A stretch of DNA of 64,000 bases. Origin: Arthrobacter sp. MYb213 (GTDB lineage Bacteria; Actinomycetota; Actinomycetes; Actinomycetales; Micrococcaceae). The stretch lies in contig NZ_PCQA01000004.1 of the NCBI RefSeq assembly GCF_002979915.1, positions 310,001-374,000 of the forward strand, given 5' to 3'. The position numbers and the translations under genes are program-made. Shown piece by piece: positions 17,258 through 25,745 of this stretch. The first letter of the stretch is position 1. Every line of letters starts with the position of its first letter. The notes beneath the pieces were generated by a model. The model saw only the letters and a list, made by a program, of their open reading frames with translations. It was not told the DNA's origin and made no database searches.

Positions 17258-17294
17258 GGCCCGTCCCGGCAACACTTGACTGCCGGGACGGGCC
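17258..17294. terminator. Hairpin at the 3' end of the lipase gene
   Basis: A perfect 14-bp GC-rich stem, GGCCCGTCCCGGCA (17258-17271) with TGCCGGGACGGGCC (17281-17294), and a 9-nt loop. It lies 10 bases past the lipase stop on the minus strand. Confidence 0.7.
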
Positions 17295-17303
17295 CATTCG
17301 GGT

Positions 17304-18185
17304 CTACAGGTAGCAGGAAGGACGGTAGCCCGGATCTGCCGGGCCATCGGTGGACAGGGCGTTGAGTACCCAGCGGTGGACCACAGGATCAACTGCCACG
17401 CTGGCGTGGGACGAGATGTCCAGTGGGCACTTGTCCTGGAGCACCACATTGGTCACATGTGCACTATCGCCCTGGAGGGCTTGGGACTTGTACGGCATGA
17501 CGACCTCGTCGTACTTGGTGGAAATGACCGTGTAATCCACGCCCGGGACGGTGTCTCCGATCGAGTTCAGTTCGGTGAGGAACTTGCTGCCCGCCACCTG
17601 GTCGGCGCAGGCATCACAAACCCAGCCAACATAGTTACCGGCAAGTTTCACTCCGGTGGGGCTTTGCACCAAGATGCCCTGGGTGCCGTGGCTCGACGGT
17701 GCGATCGCCACCAATTCATTGACGTACTTCGCCCCGCCCATGTGGCCCATGTACCAGCGAGGCATCATTCCACCCTGACTGTGCCCGACGAGGTCCACCT
17801 TCTTGGCGCCGGTGGCCTGGCGGACGCGGTCAATGAAGTCGCTGAGTTGGGCTGCCGAGTCGGGTACATGTGCCGCACCCGAGATACCGTTTTCAAAGCC
17901 GTAATTCAATGCGAAAACACAATATCCGTTGCGCTTGAGCTTGGGGGACAAGGAGATCCAGTTGACGTCCATGGTGACAAAGGTTCCATGAACGAGGACT
18001 ACGGGATACGGATGTTCTGCATCGAGTTCGCAATCCCAATCATTAGCCCCCGATGGGCTGATGCTCAGGGAAGAAACTGTCTCGGCTTGTGCGGTGCTTC
18101 CCGCGCTCGGCACGATGGCCGGGGCGGTGAGCGTTGCAGCGGCTAGGCAAAGTGCGGCCAGACCGGAAAATATGCGTCGTTGCAT
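17304..18185 (-). CDS. Secreted lipase/esterase, alpha/beta-hydrolase
   Basis: 293 residues with a Sec signal peptide (MQRRIF, hydrophobic core, cleavage near AQA-E at about residue 35). The oxyanion region is VVLVHGTFVTMDVNW. The nucleophile is Ser136 in GHSQGG; later acidic and His residues complete the fold (DISSHASVAVDP). Similar to actinobacterial secreted triacylglycerol lipases. Monocistronic: palindrome upstream at 18213-18239 and a hairpin downstream. Acyl specificity cannot be told from sequence. Confidence 0.87.
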   Translation of the reverse strand: MQRRIFSGLAALCLAAATLTAPAIVPSAGSTAQAETVSSLSISPSGANDWDCELDAEHPYPVVLVHGTFVTMDVNWISLSPKLKRNGYCVFALNYGFENGISGAAHVPDSAAQLSDFIDRVRQATGAKKVDLVGHSQGGMMPRWYMGHMGGAKYVNELVAIAPSSHGTQGILVQSPTGVKLAGNYVGWVCDACADQVAGSKFLTELNSIGDTVPGVDYTVISTKYDEVVMPYKSQALQGDSAHVTNVVLQDKCPLDISSHASVAVDPVVHRWVLNALSTDGPADPGYRPSCYL

Positions 18186-18212
18186 GGTGGTCTTTCGGCT
18201 GGAAATGATGGG

Positions 18213-18239
18213 TTATCACTCGTTACTGACGAGTAATAA
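18213..18239. promoter_or_regulatory. Inverted repeat upstream of the lipase gene
   Basis: TTAT-c-ACTCGT and ACGAGT-a-ATAA form a gapped dyad around a 5-nt centre, 28 bases upstream of the lipase start. It looks like a repressor site; the regulator is unknown. Confidence 0.4.
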
Positions 18240-18657
18240 ATGCTTATCCTCACAGTAGATTGAGGTGCTGTCTAGGGTTGATTTTTGATGAAAAATTTGC
18301 TGAAGCTAAGATTTGGGATTCTTAAGGGATCCGGAGGGGGCGGTTGAAAGTAAGATCTCTATCTATCGCCTATCAGCGGTTTACTTCATTAAATTCCACT
18401 CTCACCACCGGCCTTTTGGGCGAGCTTGATTTCACTGGAGCATGGATTCTCGCCCAGAGGATGCCGCCCGCTTGCGGCCTTACGCGGTCGGTGGCGGTGG
18501 CGCATTGTGACGCGAGTAGTAATCAAAAATTACTTGTATCTTCAAGCAAATGCGGTATTCTGGTCTTGTGGGAGCTTCCGTGGAAGCATCGCGATCTCCG
18601 ACTTCGTATCCACCTTTGGGCCTGGCCCACGAGCAACTTATGAGGAGCTGACCTGCC
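18240..18657. other. Intergenic region with a likely promoter for the esterase gene
   Basis: About 420 bases between divergent genes without a supported gene. TTGTAT (18534-18539), 16 bases, then TATTCT (18556-18561) is a plausible sigma-70-type promoter reading toward 18658. Open frames here lack ribosome sites and domain features. Confidence 0.5.
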
Positions 18658-19308
18658 ATGAGCAATCTGCTAAGCGATGTGCGTTCTGCCAATTGGAGTA
18701 GCAATCCGCAATCTGCAGCCGTGCTGGTCTTCCTGCATGGCTATGGCTCAAACGAAAACGACTTGAGCTCGCTGGCAGAGCCGCTGGGCTTGGGCCTGCC
18801 ATGGGCTTCGCTACGGGCACCGATGGAACTGGGGCAGGGTGGCGCGGCATGGTTTCAAATCATCACTCCTGGCGTACCCGATGCGACGCCAGTCGAAGCG
18901 GCTACCGCAGCGATCTGGGCCTGGATCGATGAAAATGTGGATCCAGAAACTAAGATCATTCCCATCGGATTCTCCCAAGGTGGTCTGATGGCAAGTCAGT
19001 TGCTGCGAACCCGCCCGGAACGCGTACTGGCCACGACAATTCTTGGTGGCTTCGTCCTCGGCGGGAAACAGGCAGCCGACGCTACGCTCGTGCAACAGTT
19101 GCCGGAGGTGTTCTGGGGTCGCGGATCCGAAGACCGCGTGATCGCGCAGGTTGCAATCGAGCGCACCGCCGAATTTTTGCCTCGTCATTCATCGTTGACC
19201 CAACGCATCTATCCCGGCTTGGCATATGGGATTAATATGGATGAACTGAACGATGTGCGCAATTACGTCCGCACGCAACTAGGCGCTGGTTCGGTCGACG
19301 AAGTCTAA
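18658..19308 (+). CDS. Carboxylesterase/phospholipase-family protein with altered catalytic His
   Basis: 216 residues of the abhydrolase_2 family (human APT1-like). Visible: FLHGYGSNENDL (oxyanion loop), GFSQGG with Ser106, and Asp159 in GSEDRV. The family's catalytic His normally lies in a GHGI-type motif just before the C-terminal helix. Here that place reads YPGLAYGINMDEL, with Tyr190 encoded by TAT, one transition from CAT. The enzyme may be inactive, use another base, or have a binding role. Good ribosome site (GAGGAG). Confidence 0.82.
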   Translation: MSNLLSDVRSANWSSNPQSAAVLVFLHGYGSNENDLSSLAEPLGLGLPWASLRAPMELGQGGAAWFQIITPGVPDATPVEAATAAIWAWIDENVDPETKIIPIGFSQGGLMASQLLRTRPERVLATTILGGFVLGGKQAADATLVQQLPEVFWGRGSEDRVIAQVAIERTAEFLPRHSSLTQRIYPGLAYGINMDELNDVRNYVRTQLGAGSVDEV

Positions 19309-19374
19309 GCAAAGGAAAATAGTTTTACGTGCTTCCTTGATTTTTGGTGCAGAGCACACAGGTAATCTTGGTTC

Positions 19375-19668
19375 ATGGCCACTATGAATCAGGCGTTGGC
19401 GGAAATCCACGAGGCGATCGCAAAACTCCATCGTGCCGCCGCGCATGATCAGGATTCACGGCGAGAACATGTAGCGAGTTGGCTCGATGATCTTTTTGTT
19501 GATATCAAAACCCGAGAGCAGTTGTCTGAGGCATCCGGCGAAGCCTTGGGACTTTACCGCGGCGGTATGGGCTCATTTCATGATGTGGGCACCGCTGTGA
19601 TGGCCGAAGCGGTGGATGGGCTAAATCGCGCACTACACGCGGCCCATGGAAGGGTATTGCGCGGCTAA
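19375..19668 (+). CDS. Hypothetical protein, mostly helical
   Basis: 97 residues, not recognised. It is predicted helical from the pattern (QALAEIHEAIAKLHRAAAHDQ, and AVMAEAVDGLNRALHAAHG), Ala/His-rich, soluble, with no signal peptide. It follows the esterase gene by 66 bases on the same strand and ends at a shared terminator, so it may be cotranscribed. The coding call rests on length, start context and uninterrupted frame only. Confidence 0.6.
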   Translation: MATMNQALAEIHEAIAKLHRAAAHDQDSRREHVASWLDDLFVDIKTREQLSEASGEALGLYRGGMGSFHDVGTAVMAEAVDGLNRALHAAHGRVLRG

Positions 19669-19715
19669 CCGCTTGTGCGGTTCCGCGCATGTGGGACGTA
19701 CTCGAATGTGCGAAA

Positions 19716-19751
19716 GGTGCGGCCAGTGCCATGGTGGCACTTGACCGCACC
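19716..19751. terminator. Bidirectional hairpin between convergent genes
   Basis: GGTGCGG then CAGTGCCA pair with TGGCACT then CCGCACC (19716-19751), with a short loop. It serves the hypothetical gene (+) and the membrane protein gene (-). Confidence 0.7.
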
Positions 19752-19765
19752 GCGAAGAATTTCAT

Positions 19766-20866
19766 CTACGCAGCAACGGTTTCTTCGACTTCTCTGATCT
19801 TTGCATACTCATTAGCTAGGCGGGTTTTCCGCACGCTCCAGGTGTGGGTCAGGATGATCAATGCAACCCCGGGAACGAGCCACAGAATCAGACGCAAGAT
19901 ATCCATGCCGATCGCTTGATCTGGGAAATAGACCAGGGTTTGCACCGCATGTAGCCACCCCGCGCCGTTCCAGAAGGCATTTAATGCGCCGTAAAAACCA
20001 GGCTGCATTTCTGGTTGAAAAATTCCACCCGAGCTGGTGAAATTCAGGGCGACGAAGCACAGGGTCAATGCGGGGGTGGTCCAGTGCCGCAAAAGGGGAT
20101 GTAAACCTAGGCCTAGCAGGGTAATGCCAGCTGCATAGACCCAAGAAATGAGCCAAATCCCGGCGTGATGGCTGTTGATGACCTGATATATCGGTCCGGC
20201 AATCAATACCGCAATCGAAGCCACTACCGCTGCAGCAACTGCCGCCATGGCAAAACGAACGGGAAGTTTGACCTTGCCCATGAAGCCTGCAATTGGCACC
20301 GCGCTGGCATAACCACCGATACTTAGTGCCACCAACAAGAAGAATAGCCCCTGACCGGTAGTGTCTTGTTCTCCGGTGGAAACCACATCTTCGACGTGGA
20401 AACGTTGCCCCTGCTCAAAAGCAAGATTCATGAAAATCTTCTGAGCGATGTTCAGCGATGTTTCCGAAGCTGCACTGGAAGCAAAGAGGGTTGCCGTCGA
20501 GTCCTTGGTTTCGTAAGCTGCTACGATTTCTCGCTGCTCGACGAGCTTTTTAGCGCTCTGGGAGTCAGGTACGGTGCGCACGCTCAGTGCTCCGTCTGCC
20601 TCGTCCTGAAGAGACTGTGCGAAGACCTTGGACTGCGCAGAATCACCAACCACCGCCACCTGGACGTTATGAGGTGTAGGTGCGTGGAATGCACCTAAGT
20701 AGAACAAGCCCATAATCGCGCAAAGGAAAAATGGGATCAGCATGGTCAAAACCAGCTTCCCCCAACCAAGCTTCGCGGGCTTGGCTGCGGGAGCCTTCTT
20801 TGGCACGGGCGTGCTTGCGTGTCTGGAAGAAGGGGTTTTAGCGGGGGAGGTATCAGTGAGAGTCAT
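19766..20866 (-). CDS. ABC-2/YhgE-like membrane protein under MarR control
   Basis: About 366 residues. A Pro/Ala/Lys-rich cytoplasmic N terminus is followed by one membrane helix (LVLTMLIPFFLCAIMGLFYLG). An extracytoplasmic domain of about 130 residues follows (VQVAVVGDSAQSKVFAQSL onward), then about five more helices. This is the topology of ABC-2-type and YhgE/SNG1-like exporters. ATG 20866 is preferred: a TATTCT -10 ends nine bases upstream, indicating a leaderless or nearly leaderless message, while the next ATG (20896) lies in the operator. Divergent to marR, so a drug- or stress-efflux role is likely. Substrate unknown. Confidence 0.72.
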   Translation of the reverse strand: MTLTDTSPAKTPSSRHASTPVPKKAPAAKPAKLGWGKLVLTMLIPFFLCAIMGLFYLGAFHAPTPHNVQVAVVGDSAQSKVFAQSLQDEADGALSVRTVPDSQSAKKLVEQREIVAAYETKDSTATLFASSAASETSLNIAQKIFMNLAFEQGQRFHVEDVVSTGEQDTTGQGLFFLLVALSIGGYASAVPIAGFMGKVKLPVRFAMAAVAAAVVASIAVLIAGPIYQVINSHHAGIWLISWVYAAGITLLGLGLHPLLRHWTTPALTLCFVALNFTSSGGIFQPEMQPGFYGALNAFWNGAGWLHAVQTLVYFPDQAIGMDILRLILWLVPGVALIILTHTWSVRKTRLANEYAKIREVEETVAA

Positions 20867-20886
20867 TAGATTTAAAGAATACCCGT

Positions 20887-20907
20887 AATGTTGCATTATG
20901 CAACATT
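20887..20907. promoter_or_regulatory. MarR operator overlapping the divergent promoter
   Basis: A perfect 10-1-10 palindrome with arms AATGTTGCAT and ATGCAACATT. On the minus strand the TTGCAT inside it lies 16 bases before TATTCT, so the operator covers the -35 box of the membrane-protein promoter. It lies 39 bases before the marR start. Confidence 0.8.
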
Positions 20908-20945
20908 GAAAGTGTGTTTATTGCGCCACGTACTAGACTCGAACT

Positions 20946-21377
20946 ATGGGCACCGAACAGCGAGAGACTGATATCCAATCGGTCTACCTACACATGCAAA
21001 TGATCACCCGACGTGCCAATGCGCGCGCTCGACAGCTGGCCGAACCGCTGAGTCTGGTGGAGCATTCGCTCCTGCGATTTATTGCAGATACTCCCGGCAC
21101 CCGGGCCACAGACATCGCCGAAGCCTTCGCGTTAAACCGTTCGACAGTCTCCCGGCAGGTCGGGACATTACTAGATTTAGGCTATGCCGCTTATGACGAC
21201 GCTGAGGCAGGCCGTGGTCGCGTACTAGGGCTGACCGATCTGGGACGAGAGAGATTAGCAGCTTCTGCCGCTGTGCACCGCGACGCGGTCAACGATCGCT
21301 TAGCGGGCTGGAGCGAAGAGCAGATCTCGTCATTCGCGGCGGCGTTGGAACGCTACAACGTAGCCGATTCACAGTAG
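20946..21377 (+). CDS. MarR-family transcriptional regulator
   Basis: 143 residues with the MarR winged helix (LVEHSLLRFIADTPGTRATDIAEAFALNRSTVSRQVGTLLDLGYA) and flanking dimer helices. It is divergent from the membrane protein gene and shares its palindromic operator, so autoregulation plus repression of the exporter is the simplest model. No clear ribosome site precedes ATG 20946; a leaderless start is possible. Confidence 0.9.
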   Translation: MGTEQRETDIQSVYLHMQMITRRANARARQLAEPLSLVEHSLLRFIADTPGTRATDIAEAFALNRSTVSRQVGTLLDLGYAAYDDAEAGRGRVLGLTDLGRERLAASAAVHRDAVNDRLAGWSEEQISSFAAALERYNVADSQ

Positions 21378-21401
21378 CAGCCGCCCAAGTAGCTTTTAGA
21401 G

Positions 21402-21611
21402 TTAAGCAATCCGGGCAAAGCGCGGACCCTTGTAACCGTCGCGCTCAACAATTTCGTCAAACATCGCCAACGGGCGGGCCCAAAAACTGTAGTCATCGTA
21501 GAGCTTGCGGTAAAAGACCAGCGGTTCTTCGGTCTCACTGTGGTTGCCTACGGCCAGCACCTCGTAGCGCTGCCCCTTAAAGTGCTGGTAAATTCCAGGC
21601 TCGATACTCAC
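21402..21611 (-). CDS. DUF1653 domain protein
   Basis: About 69 residues covering the DUF1653 fold (PGIYQHFKGQRYEVLAVGNHSETEEPLVFYRKLYDD, then FWARPLAMFDEIV). GTG 21611 is chosen because GAAAGG lies upstream; ATG 21632 would add seven residues. Function of the family is unknown. It sits directly after the mog/moaB gene on the same strand. Confidence 0.8.
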   Translation of the reverse strand: MSIEPGIYQHFKGQRYEVLAVGNHSETEEPLVFYRKLYDDYSFWARPLAMFDEIVERDGYKGPRFARIA

Positions 21612-21648
21612 CGTGGTGGCCTTTCTGATCAAGATGGTGCAAGGAAAA

Positions 21649-22164
21649 TTAGCGAGGACCGTGCCCGGTACCGCCGCTGCGTTGGGCCAGCAGGTGATCC
21701 AGGATCGGTTCCAGGACAGCCAACCCGTCTTTCACGCCTCCGGTGGAACCGGGCAAGGTGATCACGAAACTATCGCCCGCGAACCCGGCCACTCCGCGAG
21801 TAATAATCGACAGTGGGGTGGACGCCTCACCGCGACGGCGAATGGCCTCGATAATTCCGGGCAGCTGCACATCCAACAGCGGGGCTACCATTTCGGGGGA
21901 CTGATCATCGGGGGAGACCCCGGTGCCGCCGGTGACGATTACTACCTGGACGCCATGAGCCAATAATTCATCTACGGCAAAACGCACCGGCTGCCCATCG
22001 GCAACGACCTGTGGTTCACCCGTTTCAAAACCACGCTCGGTCAGCCACCCGGTAATCAGCGACCCGGTTCTATCTGTGGTGGTTCCTGCCGCCGCACTGG
22101 TAGAGGCGACAACCACCGCAGCACTACGCTCAGTCTCCACGAACCCAGTCACCACTCTTTCCAC
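21649..22164 (-). CDS. Molybdopterin adenylyltransferase-like protein (MogA/MoaB)
   Basis: About 171 residues, MoCF-binding domain: VVIVTGGTGVSPDDQSPE (the GGTG motif) and SIITRGVAGFAGDSFVITLPGSTGGVKD. It adenylates molybdopterin before metal insertion by MoeA. The start is one of several GTG codons (22164, 22155, 22152); the gene overlaps the end of moaC by tens of bases. Part of the minus-strand run moaD-moeA-moaC-mog. Confidence 0.87.
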   Translation of the reverse strand: MERVVTGFVETERSAAVVVASTSAAAGTTTDRTGSLITGWLTERGFETGEPQVVADGQPVRFAVDELLAHGVQVVIVTGGTGVSPDDQSPEMVAPLLDVQLPGIIEAIRRRGEASTPLSIITRGVAGFAGDSFVITLPGSTGGVKDGLAVLEPILDHLLAQRSGGTGHGPR

Positions 22165-22606
22165 CAGACTTAGCCAACACCTTCACCGAGCGAACCTCGG
22201 CTTGCTTGTCCACGGCCTTGACCATGTCATAGAGGGTCAGTGCGGCAACGCTAGCAGCTGTTAAGGCTTCCATTTCCACCCCGGTGACACCCTTGGTGGT
22301 CACCTGTGCGGTAACCCGCACCGCAGAATCCTCTGCAGTGAAGTCGATGGAGACCTTGGAGATGGGGAGCGGGTGGCATAGTGGGATCAGTTCCCAGGTA
22401 CGCTTAGCAGCCATGATTCCGGCAACTCGGGCGGTGCCCAGCGCTTCGCCCTTAGGCAGGTCTCCGGTCATCAGCATCTTAATGACCTCCGGGCGGGTGA
22501 CGAAGATAGCCTCGGCGGTAGCCACACGCTTGGTGACGGCTTTGTCGCTGACATCGACCATATGAGCGCTGCCGTCTTCGCGCAGGTGGGTGAGTTTCTC
22601 AGACAT
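22130..22606 (-). CDS. moaC: Cyclic pyranopterin monophosphate synthase
   Basis: 158 residues. MoaC hallmarks: MVDVSDKAVTKRVATAEA, LIPLCHPLPISKV, GVEMEALTAASVAALTLYDMVKAVDK. It turns the MoaA product into cyclic pyranopterin monophosphate. Its ATG lies within the last codons of moeA (8-base overlap), implying coupling. Confidence 0.95.
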   Translation of the reverse strand: MSEKLTHLREDGSAHMVDVSDKAVTKRVATAEAIFVTRPEVIKMLMTGDLPKGEALGTARVAGIMAAKRTWELIPLCHPLPISKVSIDFTAEDSAVRVTAQVTTKGVTGVEMEALTAASVAALTLYDMVKAVDKQAEVRSVKVLAKSGGKSGDWVRGD

Positions 22607-23831
22607 TCATTCTCCAAATTTTAACGCTTTGCCCAGCGACCAGCTCGCTGACTCCTACCGGGATATGCACCAGCGCATCGGCGCGGGCAAGGTCATGGAC
22701 CAGATGTGATCCTGGATCCAGGATGGTGACTTGACCATCTTGGATCAGTGCTCGGCGCACCTGATGTTTATGTTCCGGGGAACTCACCGTTTGCGCCAAG
22801 GGGAAGTGCTCCGGTTGCGGTTCAGGCAGTCCATTGAGCGCGCGCAGTAACGGGGTGAGGAATAGTTCAACCGAAAGTAGGGCGCTGACCGGGTTGCCCG
22901 GAAAACACAGTACTACGGCGTGCTCCAGCTGGGCGAAGCCCTGTGGCCCGCCCGGTTGGATCGCCACATGATGGAAATTGCCTCCACGCCCGGCGAGCGC
23001 CTGCCGGACCACTTCGTATGCGCCTGCACTAATCCCACCTACGGTGAGGATCAGATCGACTTGTTCTTGGAGTTGGTCGATAGCCACCGCGAACCGGTCT
23101 GGGTCATCAGGCAGCTGGAGGGTGCGCACATCTACCCCGTAGCGGCGCAGCAGGGCCGCGAGCATGGGGGAGTTGGCATCCGGGATCTGGCCCTCGGCCG
23201 GGTTGCTACCACCCAGTTCGTCACCGGTAGTGCACAGTGCCACCGTCAGTGTTCGGCGTACCGGGATCTCGCGTAGTCCGCTGGAAGCCAGGGCTGCGAT
23301 CATGGTGGGGGTCAGTCTGGTACCGGCACTAGCCACCAAGGCTCCGGCTTCCAGATCAACTCCCACCGGGCGGATGAAACGTCCCGAGGCGCTGGGTGCG
23401 GTGAATTGTGCGTGACCGCTGACAGTGCCTTGGCCCGCACGAACCAGCTTTGGAAAAGTACCGAGGACGCTTTCTTCTACGGGGATGACGGTGTCCGCTC
23501 CCTGGGGAATCATCGCCCCGGTCATCACCGGACTGACGGTGCCCGGCTGGAGTTGAACCTGCCGGTCTCCGGCTGCCGCGGTGAAGCCCAAAGGCAGCGT
23601 TACCGGGGTAGTTCGGGAAGCTGAGAGTAGGTCGGCGCTACGCGCAGCATAACCATCCATCTGCGAATTGGTGAAGGCGGGGATGGGCAAGGCAGCAAAG
23701 AGATCTTCGCTGGTGACTTTGTCGCAGAGCTGCGCGCTTGCCACCGGGAGTAGCTGCGTACCCAAGGAGCTGAATACCGGGCGCAATAGCGCTTCAAGTT
23801 CGGAGCGATGGTGTTCTAAGGTGCAGGACAT
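22599..23831 (-). CDS. moeA: Molybdopterin molybdenumtransferase, copy 1
   Basis: 410 residues, MoeA fold: N-terminal domain with NSQMDGYAARS, central PVMTGAMIPQGADTVIPVEE, MoCF domain with LILTVGGISAGAYEVV and FPGNPVSALLSVELFLTP. It inserts molybdate into adenylated molybdopterin. One of two moeA genes in the window (the other starts at 38910). Downstream of moaD with a 3-base gap. Confidence 0.93.
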   Translation of the reverse strand: MSCTLEHHRSELEALLRPVFSSLGTQLLPVASAQLCDKVTSEDLFAALPIPAFTNSQMDGYAARSADLLSASRTTPVTLPLGFTAAAGDRQVQLQPGTVSPVMTGAMIPQGADTVIPVEESVLGTFPKLVRAGQGTVSGHAQFTAPSASGRFIRPVGVDLEAGALVASAGTRLTPTMIAALASSGLREIPVRRTLTVALCTTGDELGGSNPAEGQIPDANSPMLAALLRRYGVDVRTLQLPDDPDRFAVAIDQLQEQVDLILTVGGISAGAYEVVRQALAGRGGNFHHVAIQPGGPQGFAQLEHAVVLCFPGNPVSALLSVELFLTPLLRALNGLPEPQPEHFPLAQTVSSPEHKHQVRRALIQDGQVTILDPGSHLVHDLARADALVHIPVGVSELVAGQSVKIWRMNV

Positions 23832-23834
23832 GGA

Positions 23835-24086
23835 TTATCCGCCCGCAAAGGGCGGCAGTACGTCCACGGTCAGCGACTCATCATTGCCTAATGCACCGGC
23901 GTCGCGCCGGACTACGCCATTGATCAGGAAGCTTCCGGCGCGCAGTACCTGAGCCATCGCCGGGCCGTAGGCTTCACTGAGCTCTGTACGCAATTGGGCT
24001 AGGGTTTCTGGTTTGTTCCATAACTCCTGCTCGGTCCCTGCCGCCGCTGCGGCGGCAGCGAAGTAGCGTATCGTAATCTTCGACAT
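23835..24086 (-). CDS. moaD: Molybdopterin synthase small subunit
   Basis: 83 residues, ubiquitin-like ThiS/MoaD fold ending in the obligatory Gly-Gly (PPFAGG), which carries the thiocarboxylate sulfur. First gene of the minus-strand run; divergent from moeB with starts about 40 bases apart, so they share a regulatory region. A run of Ala codons (AAAAAAAG) near the N terminus is unusual. Confidence 0.92.
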   Translation of the reverse strand: MSKITIRYFAAAAAAAGTEQELWNKPETLAQLRTELSEAYGPAMAQVLRAGSFLINGVVRRDAGALGNDESLTVDVLPPFAGG

Positions 24087-24125
24087 GACTTCATGCTATC
24101 GCGCCGGCGCGCGGAGGACACGATG

Positions 24126-25298
24126 ATGAGCGAACGCGACTTTCCAGCCCTTGTTGGCCCCGGGGCTGAACTGAGCGCAGAGCAGCGGCAACGGGCCGAA
24201 CGGCAGCTTTCGTTGCCCGGGTTTAATCTCATTGCCCAGCGCCGGTTGGCTGCCGCCCGGGTACTGGTGATCGGCGCCGGTGGTCTGGGCAGTGCTTGCA
24301 TCCCGTATCTGGTCGGGGCCGGGGTGGGCACCATTGGGATAGTTGATGATGACGTAGTTGAGTTATCAAATTTGCACCGCCAGATCACCCATGCCACCGC
24401 AAATATCGGGGTTGCTAAGACCGCTTCACTGGCCCAAGCGGCCACCGCATTGGACCCCAATGTGAGAATCATCGAGCACACACTGCGGTTGGACTCGGAC
24501 AATGCGTTGGAGATCTTTGCGAATTATGACCTGGTGATCGATGGAAGTGACAACTTCCCGACGCGTTATCTAAGCAATGATGCCGCGCAACTATCCGGGA
24601 TCCCACTGATCTGGGGATCAATCCTGCAACACCATGGCCAAGTTTCCGTGGCCTGGCATGAGCACGGCCCGGGCTACCGAGATCTCTTCCCAGTGCCACC
24701 GGCCCCGGGCACCGTGCCGGATTGTGCGGTGGGGGGAGTGCTGCCTGGATTATGTGGAACCATCGGTTCACTACTGGCCACCGAAGCGCTGAAACTGATT
24801 ACCGGAATCGGTACCCCGCTGGTAGGTAAGGTGCTGATCTATGACGCACTGGCCGCCAGCACCCGCACCCTTGAATATTCACGTGACCCGCAAGCCGCAG
24901 AAGTGACCGGATTAATCGACTACGTGCTCTTCTGCTCGGGAGCACTACCGGAGGCTGGAGGTATCGACGCTGCCGCGCTCGCCGAAGCACTTGCCGGAAC
25001 CGGCGCCCCGGTGCTGCTGGATGTGCGCAATGAAGACGAGCGGGCCGAGCAGCATCTTGCTGGTTCCCTGCACCTTCCGTTGCCTGACTTGGAAGCCGCC
25101 ATTGAATCCGGTGCCACCCTCGAACAAATCCCCGCTCGCGTCACGGTGTACTGTGCCCGCGGCCCACGCTCGCAACGTGCCGCCGCATTACTGGCCGGCC
25201 GCGGAGTAGAAGCTAACTACCTTGAGGGCGGAATCCCCGCCTTGGCGGCACTGGCCCCGAACCTGCTGGCCGAACCCTCGAACGCTGAAGGAGCCTGA
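24126..25298 (+). CDS. moeB: MoaD adenylyltransferase with rhodanese domain (MoeB/MoeZ type)
   Basis: About 390 residues. The N-terminal ThiF/E1-like domain has VLVIGAGGLGS (nucleotide), NLHRQ and DGSDNFPTRYL. The C-terminal rhodanese domain has VLLDVRNEDERAEQHLAGSLHLPL and active-site loop YCARGPRS. It activates the MoaD C terminus and probably sulfurates it in one polypeptide. ATG 24126 has GGAGGA at good spacing; ATG 24123 is the alternative. moaE follows after two bases. Confidence 0.9.
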   Translation: MSERDFPALVGPGAELSAEQRQRAERQLSLPGFNLIAQRRLAAARVLVIGAGGLGSACIPYLVGAGVGTIGIVDDDVVELSNLHRQITHATANIGVAKTASLAQAATALDPNVRIIEHTLRLDSDNALEIFANYDLVIDGSDNFPTRYLSNDAAQLSGIPLIWGSILQHHGQVSVAWHEHGPGYRDLFPVPPAPGTVPDCAVGGVLPGLCGTIGSLLATEALKLITGIGTPLVGKVLIYDALAASTRTLEYSRDPQAAEVTGLIDYVLFCSGALPEAGGIDAAALAEALAGTGAPVLLDVRNEDERAEQHLAGSLHLPLPDLEAAIESGATLEQIPARVTVYCARGPRSQRAAALLAGRGVEANYLEGGIPALAALAPNLLAEPSNAEGA

Positions 25299-25300
25299 CT

Positions 25301-25708
25301 ATGAGCTATGCCTTGATTACCGAAAAACCCATCGACGAAGCCGCGGTACGTGACGCGGTACAGTCCGATACCGCCGGAGCGGTGGTGCTCTTTCACGGGA
25401 TTATCCGCAATCACGATGGTGGGCAATCGGTGAACTCGCTGGACTACTCACATCACCCACAGGCCCAAGAATTCCTGGAAAAAATCATTGCCGAGGAAGA
25501 ACAGCGCACCGGGCTGAAGCTTTCGGCTGTGCACCGCGTGGGTCCGTTGAAGATCGGTGATGCCGCACTGGTGGCTGCTTCGGCCGCAGCGCACCGCAAG
25601 GAGGCATTTGACGCGATCGAGAACCTAGTGGAACGCATCAAAGCCGAGGTGCCGATATGGAAAAAGCAACACTTCACCTCCGGTAGCTCCGAATGGGTGG
25701 GGCTGTAA
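25301..25708 (+). CDS. moaE: Molybdopterin synthase large subunit
   Basis: 135 residues: GAVVLFHGIIRNHDGGQSVNSLDYSHHPQAQEFL, AVHRVGPLKIGDAALVAASAAAHRKEAFDAIENLVERIKAEVPIWKKQ. The conserved Lys/Arg active-site residues and C-terminal WKKQ are present. It inserts two sulfurs from MoaD into the pterin precursor. Translationally linked to moeB. Confidence 0.95.
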   Translation: MSYALITEKPIDEAAVRDAVQSDTAGAVVLFHGIIRNHDGGQSVNSLDYSHHPQAQEFLEKIIAEEEQRTGLKLSAVHRVGPLKIGDAALVAASAAAHRKEAFDAIENLVERIKAEVPIWKKQHFTSGSSEWVGL

Positions 25709-25745
25709 AGCTACTGCTGGGAACGTTTTTCAATTGAGGAATCCT

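Noticed and set aside
18344-18643. A 99-codon plus-strand frame upstream of the esterase
   Set aside because: It contains a good promoter for the next gene and shows no domain or ribosome site.
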